Shown here piece after piece: positions 6,088-13,601 of a DNA stretch of 22,112 nucleotides (its first letter is position 1; each line of letters starts with the position of its first letter). The notes beneath the pieces were generated by a model. The model saw only the letters and a list, made by a program, of their open reading frames with translations. It was not told the DNA's origin and ran no database searches. Source of the DNA: an uncultured Collinsella sp. (lineage in GTDB: Bacteria; Actinomycetota; Coriobacteriia; Coriobacteriales; Coriobacteriaceae). The position numbers and the translations under genes are program-made. The stretch is from positions 1 to 22,112 of the forward strand of contig UQTW01000035.1 of assembly GCA_900544115.1 (NCBI GenBank). The letters are read 5' to 3'.

Positions 6088-8070
6088 ATGACCGATAGCA
6101 TGCAACAGACGGCGCTCGACACGCTCGGCGCCTATTTTGGCTACACCTCGTTTCGCCCGGGGCAGGACCGTATGGTCGATGCGATCCTTGCCGGCTGCGA
6201 CGCGCTGGGCGTTATGCCCACGGGCGCCGGCAAGTCCATTTGCTACCAGGTGCCCGCGCTCATGCTTCCCGGCATCACCTTTGTGGTGAGTCCGTTGCTG
6301 TCGCTTATGGAGGACCAGACCCGCGCGCTGCTCGCGGCGGGTGCGCGCCCCAGTTATCTCAACTCCAGCCTTACTCCGGCCCAGCAAAACACCGTGCTCA
6401 AGCGGGCGCGCGAGGGCCGCTACCAGCTTATGTACGTGGCGCCCGAGCGCTTGCTCGAGCCACGCTTTTTGGCCTTTGCGCAGGAGGCCGCGGCGGACGG
6501 CGGCATTGGCGTGCCGCTCGTGGCCATTGACGAGGCCCACTGCGTGAGCCAATGGGGCCAGGATTTCCGTCCCGCCTACCTGCAGATTCGTGAGTTCATC
6601 GATTCCCTGCCGCAGCGCCCCATCGTGGCGGCCTTTACCGCTACGGCGACTGAGCGTGTGCGCGCGGACATTCAGCAGATGCTCGGCCTGCAAAATCCCG
6701 CGACGGTGGTGACGGGCTTCGATCGCAAGAACCTCTACTTTGGCTGCGAGGAGATGGGCGACAAGGCCAAGGCAGCGTGGGTGCGCGACTATGTGATTGC
6801 GCATTCGGGCGAGAGCGGCATCGTGTATTGCTCGACCCGCAAGACGGTCGATGCGCTGGCAGGCGAGCTTGCCGAGGCGCTGGGCCCCAGCGGCATTCGC
6901 GTTGGCCGCTACCATGCCGGCATGGGCAATGACGCCCGCCGCCAAAGCCAGCGTGCCTTTATTGACGACGATCTTCAGGTGATGGTTGCCACCAACGCCT
7001 TTGGCATGGGCATCGACAAGCCCAACGTGCGCTACGTGATCCACAACAATGTGCCCGAGAGCATCGAGGCCTACTACCAGGAGGCGGGCCGCGCCGGCCG
7101 CGATGGCGATCCGGCCAGCTGCCACTTACTGTGGAACGGCAACGATTTTCGCATGCGCCGCTTTTTAATCGACCGCGGCGATGCGGCCGACGAGGCGCTC
7201 GACGACGAGCAACGCGCGTGGGCGCTCCAAAATCGATATCGTCTGCTCAGCCAGATGGAGGGCTACTGCAATACCACCGGCTGCCTGCGCGAATATATGC
7301 TGCGCTACTTTGGCGACGAGACCGCGGCCGAGCATGCTGCTGCGGCTGGTGCGGGCGCCACCGCCACGGACGACGCCGAGGGCTGCGGCAACTGCAGCAA
7401 TTGCCTCACGCAGTTCGAGGTCGAGGACGTCACCGATATGGCCCGTGCTGCCGTGCGCTATGTGGCCACGCGACCCATGCGCTTTGGCAAGTCGCTGATC
7501 GCTGATGTGCTCCACGGCGGCAATACCGAGCGCATTCGCCAGATGCATCTGGACGAGGACCGCGGCTACGGTGAGCTGTTGAGCGAATCGGTCGGGCGCA
7601 TCAAGGACATCATCGGTCAGCTGTGCGGCCGCGGTTATTTGGCAACCTCGCAGGGGCAGTACCCGGTCGTTGGGCTGGGCCCGCGTGCCGTCGAGGTCGA
7701 GGATGAGGCGTTCGCCTTTACCGTTAAGCGTCGCGCGTCCAAGCGCAAGGCCTCGGCCCGCGCCCGCCGTGCGGTGGATCTGCTGCGCGAGGAGGCCGAG
7801 CTGGATCAGCGCCCGCGCGTGGGCGACGATGCCGAGCTGTTCGAGTGCCTGCGCGCCCTGCGCAAGGAGATCGCGGCCGAGCTGGAGATGGCGCCGTACA
7901 TGGTCTTCTCCGACAAGGCCCTGCGCGGCCTGTGCCGCCTGCGCCCGCAGACGTGCGACGAGCTTATCCAGGTCAACGGCATCGGCGAGAAAAAGGCCGA
8001 CGCCTTTGGCGAGCAGTTTATGGCGGCGATTGAAGAATTTGAGTCCGAGCATGCACGGGATGGAGCGTAA
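6088..8070 (+). CDS. recQ: ATP-dependent DNA helicase RecQ
   Basis: RecQ is a 3'-5' superfamily 2 helicase that unwinds recombination and replication intermediates. The 660-residue protein shows the motif order of the family: a Q-motif region with FRPGQ, Walker A MPTGAGKS (residues 43-50), motif II DEAH (148-151) with CVSQWGQDFRP, motif III TATAT, and motif VI QEAGRAGRDG. The zinc-binding cysteines of the RQC domain are all present (GYCNTTGCLREY and CGNCSNC, the latter at 433-439), followed by the winged helix. A C-terminal HRDC domain (about 580-655, ending VNGIGEKKADAFG) completes it. The start follows TTAGGA at good spacing. Its last codons overlap the Shine-Dalgarno region of the GntR gene two bases downstream, suggesting translational coupling. 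Length and motifs indicate an intact enzyme. Confidence 0.97.
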   Translation: MTDSMQQTALDTLGAYFGYTSFRPGQDRMVDAILAGCDALGVMPTGAGKSICYQVPALMLPGITFVVSPLLSLMEDQTRALLAAGARPSYLNSSLTPAQQNTVLKRAREGRYQLMYVAPERLLEPRFLAFAQEAAADGGIGVPLVAIDEAHCVSQWGQDFRPAYLQIREFIDSLPQRPIVAAFTATATERVRADIQQMLGLQNPATVVTGFDRKNLYFGCEEMGDKAKAAWVRDYVIAHSGESGIVYCSTRKTVDALAGELAEALGPSGIRVGRYHAGMGNDARRQSQRAFIDDDLQVMVATNAFGMGIDKPNVRYVIHNNVPESIEAYYQEAGRAGRDGDPASCHLLWNGNDFRMRRFLIDRGDAADEALDDEQRAWALQNRYRLLSQMEGYCNTTGCLREYMLRYFGDETAAEHAAAAGAGATATDDAEGCGNCSNCLTQFEVEDVTDMARAAVRYVATRPMRFGKSLIADVLHGGNTERIRQMHLDEDRGYGELLSESVGRIKDIIGQLCGRGYLATSQGQYPVVGLGPRAVEVEDEAFAFTVKRRASKRKASARARRAVDLLREEAELDQRPRVGDDAELFECLRALRKEIAAELEMAPYMVFSDKALRGLCRLRPQTCDELIQVNGIGEKKADAFGEQFMAAIEEFESEHARDGA

Positions 8071-8072
8071 CG

Positions 8073-8828
8073 ATGGCAACCGACGATAAAACCGGCCGCG
8101 CTGGCTCGTCCGCCGTGCCGCTGTACCAGCAGGTCATGGACGACCTAAAGGGCGAGATCGCGCGCGGCGTGTACCCTGCCGGTTCGCGCATTCCTGCCGA
8201 GATGGAGCTCGCGAAGTCCTACGGCGTGGGGCGCATCACCGTGCGCCGTGCCATCGAGGAGCTGTCGCGCGCGGGGTATCTCCACCGACAGCAGGGGAGG
8301 GGCACCTTTGTGTGCGCTCCCAAGCTCAAGCGCAAGATTGTTCAGAAAGGCGACGTCCAGAGCTTTTCCGAGGGTTGCGCCGCCAACGACATGGTGGCCG
8401 GAGCGCGCCTGGTGTCGCGCACGGTGGTTGCGGCGACGCACGAGGACGCGGCATTTTTTGGCGTGGAACCCGGCTGCGAGCTCATTGTGGTCGAGCGCGT
8501 GCGCACGGCAGACGGCGTGCCCGTCATGCTCGAGAACAACGCCTTTGTGCTCGCCGACCATCCCTACCTGCAGACGCTTGCCGATAAGGTCCTCGCCGAT
8601 AACTCGATCTTTGCGCTCGTTGCCGAGCATTCGGGCCGCGCGCCGCTCAAGTCCGACCCCTGCACCGTGGAGATTGCGCTGGCGGATGCCCAGACGGCCC
8701 CGCTGCTGGGGGTGCCGGTCGGCGAGCCGCTCTTCTATATGGAGGCGTACTTTACCGATGCAGACGAGCGCCCCCTGCTGCTCGGGCGTCAAAAGATCGT
8801 GGGCTCGCGCTACGTGTTCGACATCTAG
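8073..8828 (+). CDS. GntR family transcriptional regulator, HutC/UTRA subfamily
   Basis: A 251-residue regulator with a GntR winged helix-turn-helix at about residues 15-82 (PLYQQVMDDLKGEIARG, RIPAEMELAKSYGVGRITVRRA, QQGRGTFV) and a UTRA ligand domain to the end (KIVGSRYVF). It begins two bases after the recQ stop and uses a GGAG inside the recQ end, so it is probably on the same message. The gene behind it is an SIS deglycase whose upstream region carries a 21-bp direct repeat, one copy over the likely -10; this regulator is the natural candidate to bind it. It looks like a paralogue of the regulator at 4984. The effector is probably a phosphorylated sugar or fructosamine (inference). Confidence 0.92.
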   Translation: MATDDKTGRAGSSAVPLYQQVMDDLKGEIARGVYPAGSRIPAEMELAKSYGVGRITVRRAIEELSRAGYLHRQQGRGTFVCAPKLKRKIVQKGDVQSFSEGCAANDMVAGARLVSRTVVAATHEDAAFFGVEPGCELIVVERVRTADGVPVMLENNAFVLADHPYLQTLADKVLADNSIFALVAEHSGRAPLKSDPCTVEIALADAQTAPLLGVPVGEPLFYMEAYFTDADERPLLLGRQKIVGSRYVFDI

Positions 8829-8833
8829 CGGTC

Positions 8834-8916
8834 ATAAATAGAACAACATAGAACAAATTTGGTGAAATGACTTCACCGGTGACAGCTTGCGTGCTATAAA
8901 TAGAACAACATAGAAC
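8834..8916 (+). promoter_or_regulatory. Promoter with duplicated 21-bp operator-like repeat before SIS gene
   Basis: A 21-bp sequence with core TAGAACAACATAGAAC occurs identically at 8834-8854 and 8896-8916, 62 bases apart start to start (close to six helical turns). Each copy contains TAGAAC twice. An extended -10, TGCTATAAA (8892-8900), overlaps the second copy, with TTCACC (8872-8877) 17 bases upstream as a candidate -35. A repressor on both copies could loop DNA and block the promoter. Confidence 0.6.
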
Positions 8917-8943
8917 GACAGCAGGTACGAGCTGCTGTCGTTC
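8913..8943 (+). promoter_or_regulatory. 12-bp perfect hairpin in the SIS gene leader
   Basis: GAACGACAGCAG (8913-8924) pairs exactly with 8932-8943 around a 7-base loop. It lies between the operator repeat and the ribosome binding site. No U-tract follows, so it is more likely an mRNA-stabilising 5' stem or part of a protein-binding site than a terminator. Confidence 0.5.
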
Positions 8944-8972
8944 AAAGCTGCCACATAAGGAGGAGCGTCACG

Positions 8973-9941
8973 GTGAACGCACACGATCTGATTCAGGAAA
9001 TTATCGAGCGCAAGGGCAAGATTGAGAACGTGTTTTGGATCGCCTGCGGCGGTTCGATGATCGACCTGATGCCGGCTAACGAGCTGCTCAAGCGCGAGGC
9101 CACTACGTTTGCCTCGACGGTCTACACCGCGCGCGAGTTTTGCCTGATGGCCCCCAAGAGCCTGGGGCCGAAGTCGCTCGTCGTCGCCTGCAGCCACAGC
9201 GGTAACACGCAGGAGGTCGTTGACGGCTGCGAGATGGCGTTGGCTGCCGGCGCCGAGGTCATTGCCATGACCGACTGCGAGGGCTCCAAGATCGACAACG
9301 GCAAGTGGACCACCTGGGTTTACCCCTGGGGCGAGGGCGTGTCGCAGGCCGAGGTACCGCAGGGCATCGGCGCTCTGATCGCCGCCGAACTGCTCCACCA
9401 GCAGGAGGGTTATGAGGCGCTTGCCGACATGTACGCCGGCCTTAAGCAGATGGATGCGCTGTTGCCCGCTGCCCGCGAGAAGGTCAACGCCGAGCTGGGC
9501 GATCGCTTTGCCGAGCTCTGCCAGCAGCACAAGTTCTTCTACATCCTGGGCTCCGGCCCCAACTTTAGCCAGACCTACGCCATGGCGATTTGCTCGCTCA
9601 TGGAGATGCAGTGGCAGCACTGCTGCTACATCCACTCCGGCGAGTATTTCCACGGTCCTTTCGAGGCTACCGAGCCCGGCGTGTTCTACTTTGTGCAGCT
9701 CGGATCGGGCGAGTGCCGCCCCATGGAGGAGCGCGCGCTGGCGTTCCTCAACACGCACACCGATACGGTCATGGTGCTCGATGCACTCGAGTACGGCGTG
9801 GGCGAGGTGCCCGCCAGCGTGCGTTCATACCTGGAGCCGATCTTCTTCTACAACATGAGCTGCGAGCTGCGCGCCGCCCGCGGCAAGGTGTTCGACCACA
9901 GCCCCGAGGTTCGTCGCTACATGGGCATCGAGCAGTACTAA
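8973..9941 (+). CDS. SIS domain protein, FrlB-like fructosamine-6-phosphate deglycase family
   Basis: This 322-residue protein has two sugar-isomerase (SIS) folds. The first includes IACGGSMIDLMP and the phosphate-binding ACSHSGNTQEVV; the second includes YILGSGPNFSQ and MEMQW...IHSGEYFHGPFE. FrlB/GfrE/GfrF/FraB-type enzymes cleave 6-phosphorylated Amadori products into glucose 6-phosphate and a free amine or amino acid. Glu211 and His227 are 16 residues apart, the spacing I recall for the catalytic Glu/His pair in FraB. The GTG start follows AAGGAGG, a strong site. The preceding GntR gene and duplicated operator suggest substrate-induced expression. The exact substrate cannot be read from sequence; a glucosamine-type isomerase role is the main alternative. 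No kinase or transporter is adjacent, so it may rely on the PTS at 18-22 kb. Confidence 0.78.
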   Translation: MNAHDLIQEIIERKGKIENVFWIACGGSMIDLMPANELLKREATTFASTVYTAREFCLMAPKSLGPKSLVVACSHSGNTQEVVDGCEMALAAGAEVIAMTDCEGSKIDNGKWTTWVYPWGEGVSQAEVPQGIGALIAAELLHQQEGYEALADMYAGLKQMDALLPAAREKVNAELGDRFAELCQQHKFFYILGSGPNFSQTYAMAICSLMEMQWQHCCYIHSGEYFHGPFEATEPGVFYFVQLGSGECRPMEERALAFLNTHTDTVMVLDALEYGVGEVPASVRSYLEPIFFYNMSCELRAARGKVFDHSPEVRRYMGIEQY

Positions 9942-9990
9942 GTAACGGGAAAACCATTCACCTTCGATTCGCAAGGGCGCTGCGTGAGTC

Positions 9991-10028
9991 AAAAAAGTGG
10001 GCCGCGCCGGGGATTTCCGGCGCGGCCC
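9991..10028 (-). terminator. Intrinsic terminator of the dehydrogenase gene
   Basis: A 12-bp perfect GC stem (GGGCCGCGCCGG at 9999-10010 with 10017-10028) and 6-base loop is followed on the minus strand by a run of six U. It lies 47 bases after the dehydrogenase stop. In the plus direction no T-run follows, so it mainly serves the minus strand. Confidence 0.88.
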
Positions 10029-10074
10029 GCTTGGTATCGCGCTTAGATTCGCGAGGTGTCGCGGCAACCGACGC

Positions 10075-11052
10075 TTACTTGGCGTCGTAGGCCTCGGCAT
10101 CCCACCAGTCGAGCTGGGCGATGTTGTCGCGGATGTGCTGGCAGCTCTTGTGGAAGCCCTCGAGCTCGTGCTCGGAAAGGTCGAGCGTGTAGACCTCCTC
10201 GACGCCCTCGGCGCCGATCACGCACGGCAGGGAGGTGAAGATGCCCTCCTCGCCATACTGGCCGGTCATAAGCGTAGAGGCCGAAAGCACGGCGTGCTCG
10301 TTGTGCAGCACGGCGGCACAGACGCGCGCGGCGGAGTTGGCGACGGCGTACTCGGTGCACTGCTTGCCCTGGTAGGTTACGTAGCCGCCCTTGCGTGCGA
10401 GCTCCTCGACCTCCATGTGGTCGAAGGCGTACTTGTCGGGATTCTCGGCCTGAAGCTCGTTAAGGCTCTTGCCGGCGATGGTCGCGGCCTTAAAGGCGGC
10501 AAGCTGGCTAAAGCCGTGCTCGCCGATCATGTAGGCGTCGATGGACTTGGGGCTCACGCCGACCTTCTTGGAGATCTCGGTGCGCAGGCGGGCCGAATCT
10601 AGGCCGCAGCCCGAGCCGATGATCTTCTTGGGATCGTAGCCGGTCAGGTGCCACAGCTCGGTGCACACGACGTCGCAGGGGTTGGAGATGCTCACGAAGA
10701 TGCCGTCGAAGCCGGCGTCGACGATACGCTTGGCAAAGGTGCGGGCGGCGTCGGTGGTAAAGAACAGCTCGCCGTCGCGGTTACCGGCGGCCAGCGCAAC
10801 CTTGCCGGCGGCGTTAACGATGACGTCGCAGCAGGCCAGCACCTCGTAGTGGTCGTAGCAGTTGACGATCTTGGTGTTGTACGGGACAAACGAAAGGGAG
10901 TCGCGCAGGTCCTGGACCTCGGACGTCACCTTGGCCTCGTTGATATCGCACAGGTACAGCTCGTCGGCAATGCCCTGCATGAGCAGGCTGTTGGCGACAT
11001 GTGCTCCTACGTGGCCCTGGCCGACCACACCGATCTTACGCGTCTGGTACAT
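10075..11052 (-). CDS. L-2-hydroxyacid dehydrogenase (lactate/malate dehydrogenase family)
   Basis: The start at 11052 (MYQTRKIG) is chosen because AAAGGA lies seven bases upstream; a longer frame to 11091 has no such site. The 325-residue protein has the NAD-binding GQGHVGAHVA (11-20), Asp36 favouring NAD, the SNPCDVV motif, the LDSARLR segment (151-157) and the catalytic His179 in IGEHGFSQ. The substrate loop reads AAGKVALAAGNRDGE: the arginine equivalent to LDH Arg109 is there (Arg92), but the residue at the position that is Gln in lactate and Arg in malate dehydrogenases is Ala86. This points to a bulkier 2-oxoacid, as in L-2-hydroxyisocaproate dehydrogenases, though lactate activity is not excluded. 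It is monocistronic with its own terminator, and a TACAAT at 11090-11095 (minus) may be its -10. Confidence 0.82.
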   Translation of the reverse strand: MYQTRKIGVVGQGHVGAHVANSLLMQGIADELYLCDINEAKVTSEVQDLRDSLSFVPYNTKIVNCYDHYEVLACCDVIVNAAGKVALAAGNRDGELFFTTDAARTFAKRIVDAGFDGIFVSISNPCDVVCTELWHLTGYDPKKIIGSGCGLDSARLRTEISKKVGVSPKSIDAYMIGEHGFSQLAAFKAATIAGKSLNELQAENPDKYAFDHMEVEELARKGGYVTYQGKQCTEYAVANSAARVCAAVLHNEHAVLSASTLMTGQYGEEGIFTSLPCVIGAEGVEEVYTLDLSEHELEGFHKSCQHIRDNIAQLDWWDAEAYDAK

Positions 11053-11130
11053 ATATGTATCCTTTCGGCCGAGTTTTTCGCGTCGAACCATTGTAGCGTC
11101 CTGCTGTCACTTTGCTAGGCTAAAGCGCCA

Positions 11131-11159
11131 TAGATTTTTGGGACATGCCGTAATCTCTA
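11131..11159 (+). repeat. Short interspersed element TAGATTTTTGGGACATGCC
   Basis: TAGATTTTTGGGACATGCC (11131-11149) recurs with one mismatch on the minus strand at 13847-13865, where it forms part of the M16 peptidase terminator. Here it is followed by ATCTCTAC, so TAGA and TCTA could close a loop. It lies in the divergent gap between the dehydrogenase and metA genes. Confidence 0.5.
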
Positions 11160-11263
11160 CTTTTGGAGTGATTTGGGCCGCTGACGGCATCGCCGGGCGA
11201 TGTGCTCGCGCGGATGGGCCCGCTCGTTGTACCATAGCTGCAACTGACTCGTAAGGAGCATCC

Positions 11264-12190
11264 ATGCCCATTCGCATCCCCGACGCCCTCCCTGCCGCCG
11301 CGCAGCTCGAGAGCGAGAACATCTTTGTCATGACCGAGTACCGCGCGCTGCATCAGGACATCCGTCCGCTGCGCGTGCTCATCCTCAACCTCATGCCCAC
11401 CAAAATCGCCACCGAGACGCAGATCATGCGCAAGCTCTCCAACACGCCGCTACAGGTGGAGGTGGACCTGCTGCGCACCAAAACGCACGAGGCCACGCAC
11501 GTGAGCGCCGGCCACCTGGAGACGTTCTACCGCACGTTCGACGACATCCGCGACATTCACTACGACGGCCTGATCATCACGGGCGCGCCGGTGGAGCAGA
11601 TGCCGTTCGAGGAGGTCGACTACTGGCCCGAGCTCTGCCAGATTATGGACTGGTCTACCACGCACGTGCACTCCACGCTGCACATTTGCTGGGGCGCGCA
11701 GGCGGGGCTCTACCATCATTACGGCATTCAGAAGTACGACCTGCCGGCAAAGGCGAGCGGCGTCTTTGAGCATTACCTGGTAAAGCCGCAAAGCCCGCTG
11801 GTCCGCGGCTTTGACGACCGTTTCTATGCTGTGCATTCGCGCAACACCGATGTGCGCCGCGAGGACGTGGAAGCCGAGCCGCAGCTTGAGGTCGTGGCCG
11901 TGTCCGACGAGGTGGGCCTGTACATCGTCAAGTCGACCGACAGCCGCCGCTTCTTTGTCTTTGGCCATCCCGAGTACGATACCGATACGCTGCGCCTAGA
12001 GTACGAGCGCGACGTGAAGCGCGGGCTTGATCCCGAGGTGCCGGCCCATTACTTCCCGGGCGACGACCCTACCGCCGAGCCGCGCAACGTCTGGCGCAGC
12101 CAGGCTCAGCTGTTCTACACCAACTGGCTCAACTACTACGTCTACCAGACCACGCCCTACGATCTGGCCCGCGCCGGCGAGGAGCACTAG
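11264..12190 (+). CDS. metA: Homoserine O-acetyltransferase (MetA family)
   Basis: MetA activates homoserine by O-acylation, the first committed step of methionine synthesis. The 308-residue sequence aligns without gaps to the family landmarks: Lys47 in MPTK, catalytic Cys142 in HICWGAQAG, and His235 and Glu237 in GHPEYD. Position 111 is Glu (GAPVE). In this family Glu111 marks acetyl-CoA use and Gly111 succinyl-CoA use, so the product is predicted to be O-acetylhomoserine despite the common name homoserine succinyltransferase. The ATG follows TAAGGAG at ideal spacing. It is transcribed alone and converges on the formyltetrahydrofolate ligase gene with only 23 bases between stops. No S-box or T-box leader was recognised in the 170 bases upstream. 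Confidence 0.95.
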   Translation: MPIRIPDALPAAAQLESENIFVMTEYRALHQDIRPLRVLILNLMPTKIATETQIMRKLSNTPLQVEVDLLRTKTHEATHVSAGHLETFYRTFDDIRDIHYDGLIITGAPVEQMPFEEVDYWPELCQIMDWSTTHVHSTLHICWGAQAGLYHHYGIQKYDLPAKASGVFEHYLVKPQSPLVRGFDDRFYAVHSRNTDVRREDVEAEPQLEVVAVSDEVGLYIVKSTDSRRFFVFGHPEYDTDTLRLEYERDVKRGLDPEVPAHYFPGDDPTAEPRNVWRSQAQLFYTNWLNYYVYQTTPYDLARAGEEH

Positions 12191-12213
12191 GCCGTCAGGA
12201 GGTGCGCCAGCCG

Positions 12214-12810
12214 TTAGGCGCTGATGATGTGGGGTAGCGGCAGGTCGTGGGCGTCGGTGGGAACGCGGTCGACACGCTGCTCGTCAAAGGCGATGCCGAT
12301 GATTTGGCATGCGGGCGAGAGTATGGGCAGGTAGCGGTCGTAGCAGCCGCCGCCGTAGCCCAGGCGTGCGCCGGCGCGGTCGAAGGCTACGAGCGGCACG
12401 ACGATCATGTTGAGAGCCTCGGCAGGCACAATGGGGAAGCGGACGCTGTCGATGTCCGTGGCCGCAAAGGTACGCGTGGGGTGGGCGATAAACGGGGCCG
12501 CGGCCGCGTCTCCAGCCGCGACTGCCCGCATGCACATGCGCTGGCCACAAGCTGCGGCGTCTGTTGCCGAGAGCATGCACGGATAGGCCACGCGCCAGCC
12601 GCGTTTGGCGGCAGCCGCGGCAAACGCGGCTGGGTCGACTTCGGAACCCATCGCGGCATAGACGGCAACGGTGCGCGGTGCCGCGGCACCCGAGCTGCCC
12701 AGCAACTCAACAAGCCGCGCGCAAATGACAGCAGACTTCGCCGCCCGAACATCCAAATCAAGAGCATCGCGCCGAGCAATCATCGCCCGCCGCACTTCAG
12801 CCTTGCCCAT
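12214..12810 (-). CDS. 5-formyltetrahydrofolate cyclo-ligase
   Basis: This enzyme (MTHFS, YgfA family) converts 5-formyl-THF to 5,10-methenyl-THF with ATP, returning a storage or inhibitory folate to the one-carbon pool. The start at 12810 (MGKAEVRRAM) follows GAGGAGG five to six bases upstream; a start at 12837 would place that site inside the gene. The 198-residue protein has the basic N-terminal helix RRAMIARRDAL, the substrate region VYAAMGSEVDP, and the C-terminal LGYGGGCYDRYLP signature (GxGxGxYDR) that binds ATP phosphates, followed by GIAFDEQ. A Cys/Ala-rich middle stretch is longer than average but in frame. REP-like hairpins lie directly upstream, in its presumed leader. Confidence 0.92.
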   Translation of the reverse strand: MGKAEVRRAMIARRDALDLDVRAAKSAVICARLVELLGSSGAAAPRTVAVYAAMGSEVDPAAFAAAAAKRGWRVAYPCMLSATDAAACGQRMCMRAVAAGDAAAAPFIAHPTRTFAATDIDSVRFPIVPAEALNMIVVPLVAFDRAGARLGYGGGCYDRYLPILSPACQIIGIAFDEQRVDRVPTDAHDLPLPHIISA

Positions 12811-12826
12811 CCCAACCTCCTCTAGC

Positions 12827-12865
12827 AAACCTGCCAAAAAGGGACAGGTTTATTTTGGCAGGTTT
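12827..12865. repeat. REP-like hairpin with GGGACAGG loop
   Basis: AAACCTGCCAAAA (12827-12839) pairs exactly with 12853-12865, leaving a loop containing GGGACAGG. That octamer, reverse-complemented as CCTGTCCC, also forms the loop of the two hairpins at 12883 and 13602, so all three look like one REP-type family with different stems. Confidence 0.65.
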
Positions 12866-12882
12866 TATCTGGGCAAATGTCG

Positions 12883-12921
12883 AAACCACCACAAAGGTGC
12901 CTGTCCCCTTTGTGGTGGTTT
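12883..12921. repeat. REP-like hairpin overlapping the hicB stop codon
   Basis: AAACCACCACAAAG (12883-12896) pairs with 12908-12921 around GTGCCTGTCCC. The right arm ends inside the hicB stop codon (12920-12922). It matches the copy at 13602-13639 over about 37 bases. Confidence 0.75.
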
Positions 12922-13249
12922 ATAACGCCGCGGCGATTGCTTCGGTCACAAACTTATTGAGTGACTCGCCCTTCCTTGCCGCTGCCAGCGCCGCTTGCTT
13001 GTGGAGCTCAGAGCCCGTTCTTACGTTGAACGAGCCTTTGAAAGCCCGCTCGGGCTCCTTGCCCTTCTCGGCGCAAAACTCAAGGTAATCGTCGACGGCG
13101 TCGTGGAAGCATTGCTCCACTTCTTCAGCCGTGGAGCCTTCAAATACGATTGCGTCCCTAATGCCGGCGACCATACCTGTTAGCACGCGCTGCTCGGCAT
13201 CGAACTCGACTGGGGCGAAATAGCCCTTGTATGCCAAAACGTTACTCAT
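12920..13249 (-). CDS. hicB: HicB family antitoxin
   Basis: The 109-residue protein has an N-terminal HicB-like partial RNase H fold (YKGYFAPVEFDAEQRVLTGMVAGI...TAEEVEQCFHDAVDDYLEFC) and a C-terminal ribbon-helix-helix DNA-binding segment (VRTGSELHKQAALAAARKGESLNKFVTEAI). It would neutralise HicA and repress the operon. The start at 13249 is preceded by GGAGG six bases away; an ATG at 13264 is also in frame but has a poorer site. It overlaps the end of hicA by 8 bases, indicating coupled translation. Its stop codon lies in the arm of a REP-like hairpin, so the C-terminus may have been reshaped when that repeat arrived. Confidence 0.88.
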   Translation of the reverse strand: MSNVLAYKGYFAPVEFDAEQRVLTGMVAGIRDAIVFEGSTAEEVEQCFHDAVDDYLEFCAEKGKEPERAFKGSFNVRTGSELHKQAALAAARKGESLNKFVTEAIAAAL

Positions 13250-13505
13250 GAATGCCTCCGACATCCTGCAGAAATCGAACGATGTTTCGAATGGTCCCCG
13301 CTGTCAATTCGTCAGATGGATGGGGTGCGTGCATCACGAACATCCTGCCATCTGATGGCCTGTAAAAGCGAACGCGCGATCCGGATGTCTTGCCCTTGCT
13401 GTCCATTTCAAAGCCATATGAGGCCATGACTTTTAAAAAATCGGCATACCGATACGTCGAGGGGCAGCTAAACAGTTGGGCGATGAGTTTATCGGCTCGA
13501 GTCAT
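13242..13505 (-). CDS. hicA: HicA family mRNA interferase toxin
   Basis: HicA toxins are small double-stranded-RNA-binding-fold ribonucleases that cleave mRNA when free of HicB. The 87-residue protein fits: KVMASYGFEMDSKGKTSGSRVRF corresponds to the beta strands and basic loop, and MHAPHPSDELTAGTIRNIVRFL carries the conserved P-H-x-G-T-I-I pattern with the probable catalytic His62. The canonical GSH of many HicA proteins is GSR here. GAGGCGGG precedes the start. It is the first gene of the pair, as in classical hicAB, and has a perfect palindrome across its -10. Confidence 0.87.
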   Translation of the reverse strand: MTRADKLIAQLFSCPSTYRYADFLKVMASYGFEMDSKGKTSGSRVRFYRPSDGRMFVMHAPHPSDELTAGTIRNIVRFLQDVGGIHE

Positions 13506-13519
13506 CCCGCCTCACATTC

Positions 13520-13557
13520 TGCAACTACATTCTAGTTGCAATTTAAGTCCGATGCAA
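13520..13557 (-). promoter_or_regulatory. hicAB promoter with palindromic operator over the -10
   Basis: On the minus strand TTGCAT (13557-13552) and TAGAAT (13534-13529) are 17 bases apart. TGCAACTA (13520-13527) and TAGTTGCA (13533-13540) form an 8-bp perfect inverted repeat covering the -10. An arrangement of this kind suits autorepression by the ribbon-helix-helix domain of HicB. Confidence 0.6.
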
Positions 13558-13601
13558 TCAATCATACTATAGAACACATGTACGTATGGAACAAGTGTTC
13601 G

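Noticed and set aside
5995..7125. A 376-codon minus-strand frame opposite recQ
   Set aside because: Composition is typical of an antisense shadow; recQ on the plus strand has every helicase motif and a proper ribosome site.
8832..9758. A 308-codon minus-strand frame opposite the first SIS gene
   Set aside because: No family resemblance, no ribosome site, and it would run through the operator repeat and into the regulator's control region.
11053..11263. Possible SAM riboswitch or T-box in front of metA
   Set aside because: No S-box core or T-box sequence and no terminator/antiterminator pair could be recognised; the only structure seen is the short repeated element at 11131.
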